This document shows, one piece after another, positions 63,397-64,000 of a stretch of DNA of 64,000 nt. The position numbers and the translations under genes are program-made. Each line of letters begins with the position of its first letter. Within the stretch, counting starts at the first letter, position 1. The stretch covers positions 32,176,305 through 32,240,304 of the forward strand of contig CM055096.1 in NCBI GenBank assembly GCA_029204225.1. The letters run 5' to 3'. The notes beneath the pieces were generated by a model that saw only the letters and a program-made list of their open reading frames with translations, had not been told where the DNA came from and did not search any database. The DNA comes from Diphasiastrum complanatum. Its lineage: Eukaryota; Streptophyta; Lycopodiopsida; Lycopodiales; Lycopodiaceae.

Positions 63397-64000
63397 CTCA
63401 GCATGCAAGAAGTACAGAGAGGCTGGTGTCAATAGAGAACAATAGAAATCAGGCAACTAAGCAAGTCCACACAACTGCCTACTGCCAACCTGCCAAATAC
63501 AGATGAAACTGATGGACAAAAAAGTAACAAGGACTACAGCTAAAACAAAAAATCAATCTCTTTACGTTAAAACCTACCTGCATCTGCTCCGTGCTTAAGT
63601 TATTTTCTTATGCAGCTGTTGTCACTTAGAGGTATCCAAAGCCTAGATACATTATGAACAAGCTTAGCTGAGAAATATAACCTTGCAGACAGGGTCACAT
63701 CTATTATAAAGGGTAATATAAAAACTAAGTTGCCACTGTTTGTGAGAGATGGTCCAGCCTTACACAAGCTTACTAGCATTGTTCATGATGTGGTAAAACA
63801 TTCTGAAACTGACCTTATAACTTGCATTACTCATAACTAGCATTGTTCATTTCACTTCACACACTGAAAATAGACCTTAAAGCATGCATTAAAGATCATA
63901 TGAGCTTTGATAATCCTCCTACTACGCAGATATTAAACTGAAAGCTGATAAGCAATCCTTCTTACATTAGAGTGGTTTTCACATGGAAGAGTCCAGGGCC
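63397..64000. other. Probable intron or upstream region of the POLAR-like gene
   Basis: No further coding exon was recognised on the minus strand. The first exons may lie beyond the window. Confidence 0.4.

Overview
The window is nuclear DNA of a land plant with a large, repeat-rich genome. The evidence is nested Ty1/copia and Ty3/gypsy retrotransposons with tRNA-Met-type primer sites, CACTA (En/Spm) transposon relics, long GA microsatellites, spliceosomal GT/AG introns, and one ordinary gene at the right end of the plant-only POLAR family. The Penelope-like reverse transcriptase relic and the repeat style suggest a seed-free plant, perhaps a fern. That is inference, about 50 % sure.

Layout. 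1-4.1 kb: sparse sequence with a three-exon minus-strand relic. 4.1-19.7 kb: a three-level nest. An old copia element (A) was split inside its integrase by a 10-kb non-coding element (B, flanks TTACT/TTACC). B was in turn hit by a young element (C, exact TGCTT duplication). C has near-identical 647-bp LTRs and one uninterrupted 1046-codon frame: gag, zinc knuckle, then about 760 residues that are not protease, integrase, RT or RNase H. 19.7-26.2 kb: a broken gypsy element invaded by LTR element D and by C2, a second truncated member of C. 26.2-33 kb: CACTA material, namely a non-autonomous element whose right end sits in the 3' end of a decayed transposase gene, followed by an opposite-strand DUF4216-type fragment. 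33.7-35.3 kb: a second 3' end of family A. 35.3-41.9 kb: mostly featureless, ending in a 0.66-kb A-rich block and a 0.8-kb GGGCTAAG-like degenerate satellite.

41.9-45.7 kb: a complete but internally deleted copia element (E, exact GTTCC duplication) in which gag is joined to RT. Its leader resembles that of B, so B is probably a non-autonomous relative. 45.7-50.1 kb: a plus-strand transposase-like gene of the DUF7869 type, broken by several stops, with a four-fold LTGxDD peptide repeat upstream. 50.8-55.4 kb: a minus-strand Penelope-like RT relic between two very long (GA)n tracts. 55.6-56 kb: a copia 3' end. 61.4-63.4 kb: two exons of a POLAR-like cell-polarity gene on the minus strand, 5' incomplete.

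Only the POLAR-like gene looks like a functioning host gene, and only C carries an intact transposon frame. Nearly everything else is decaying. Many stop codons look like CAA>TAA, CGA>TGA, CAG>TAG or TGG>TGA changes, as expected for cytosine-methylated repeats. No tRNA, rRNA or CRISPR feature was seen.
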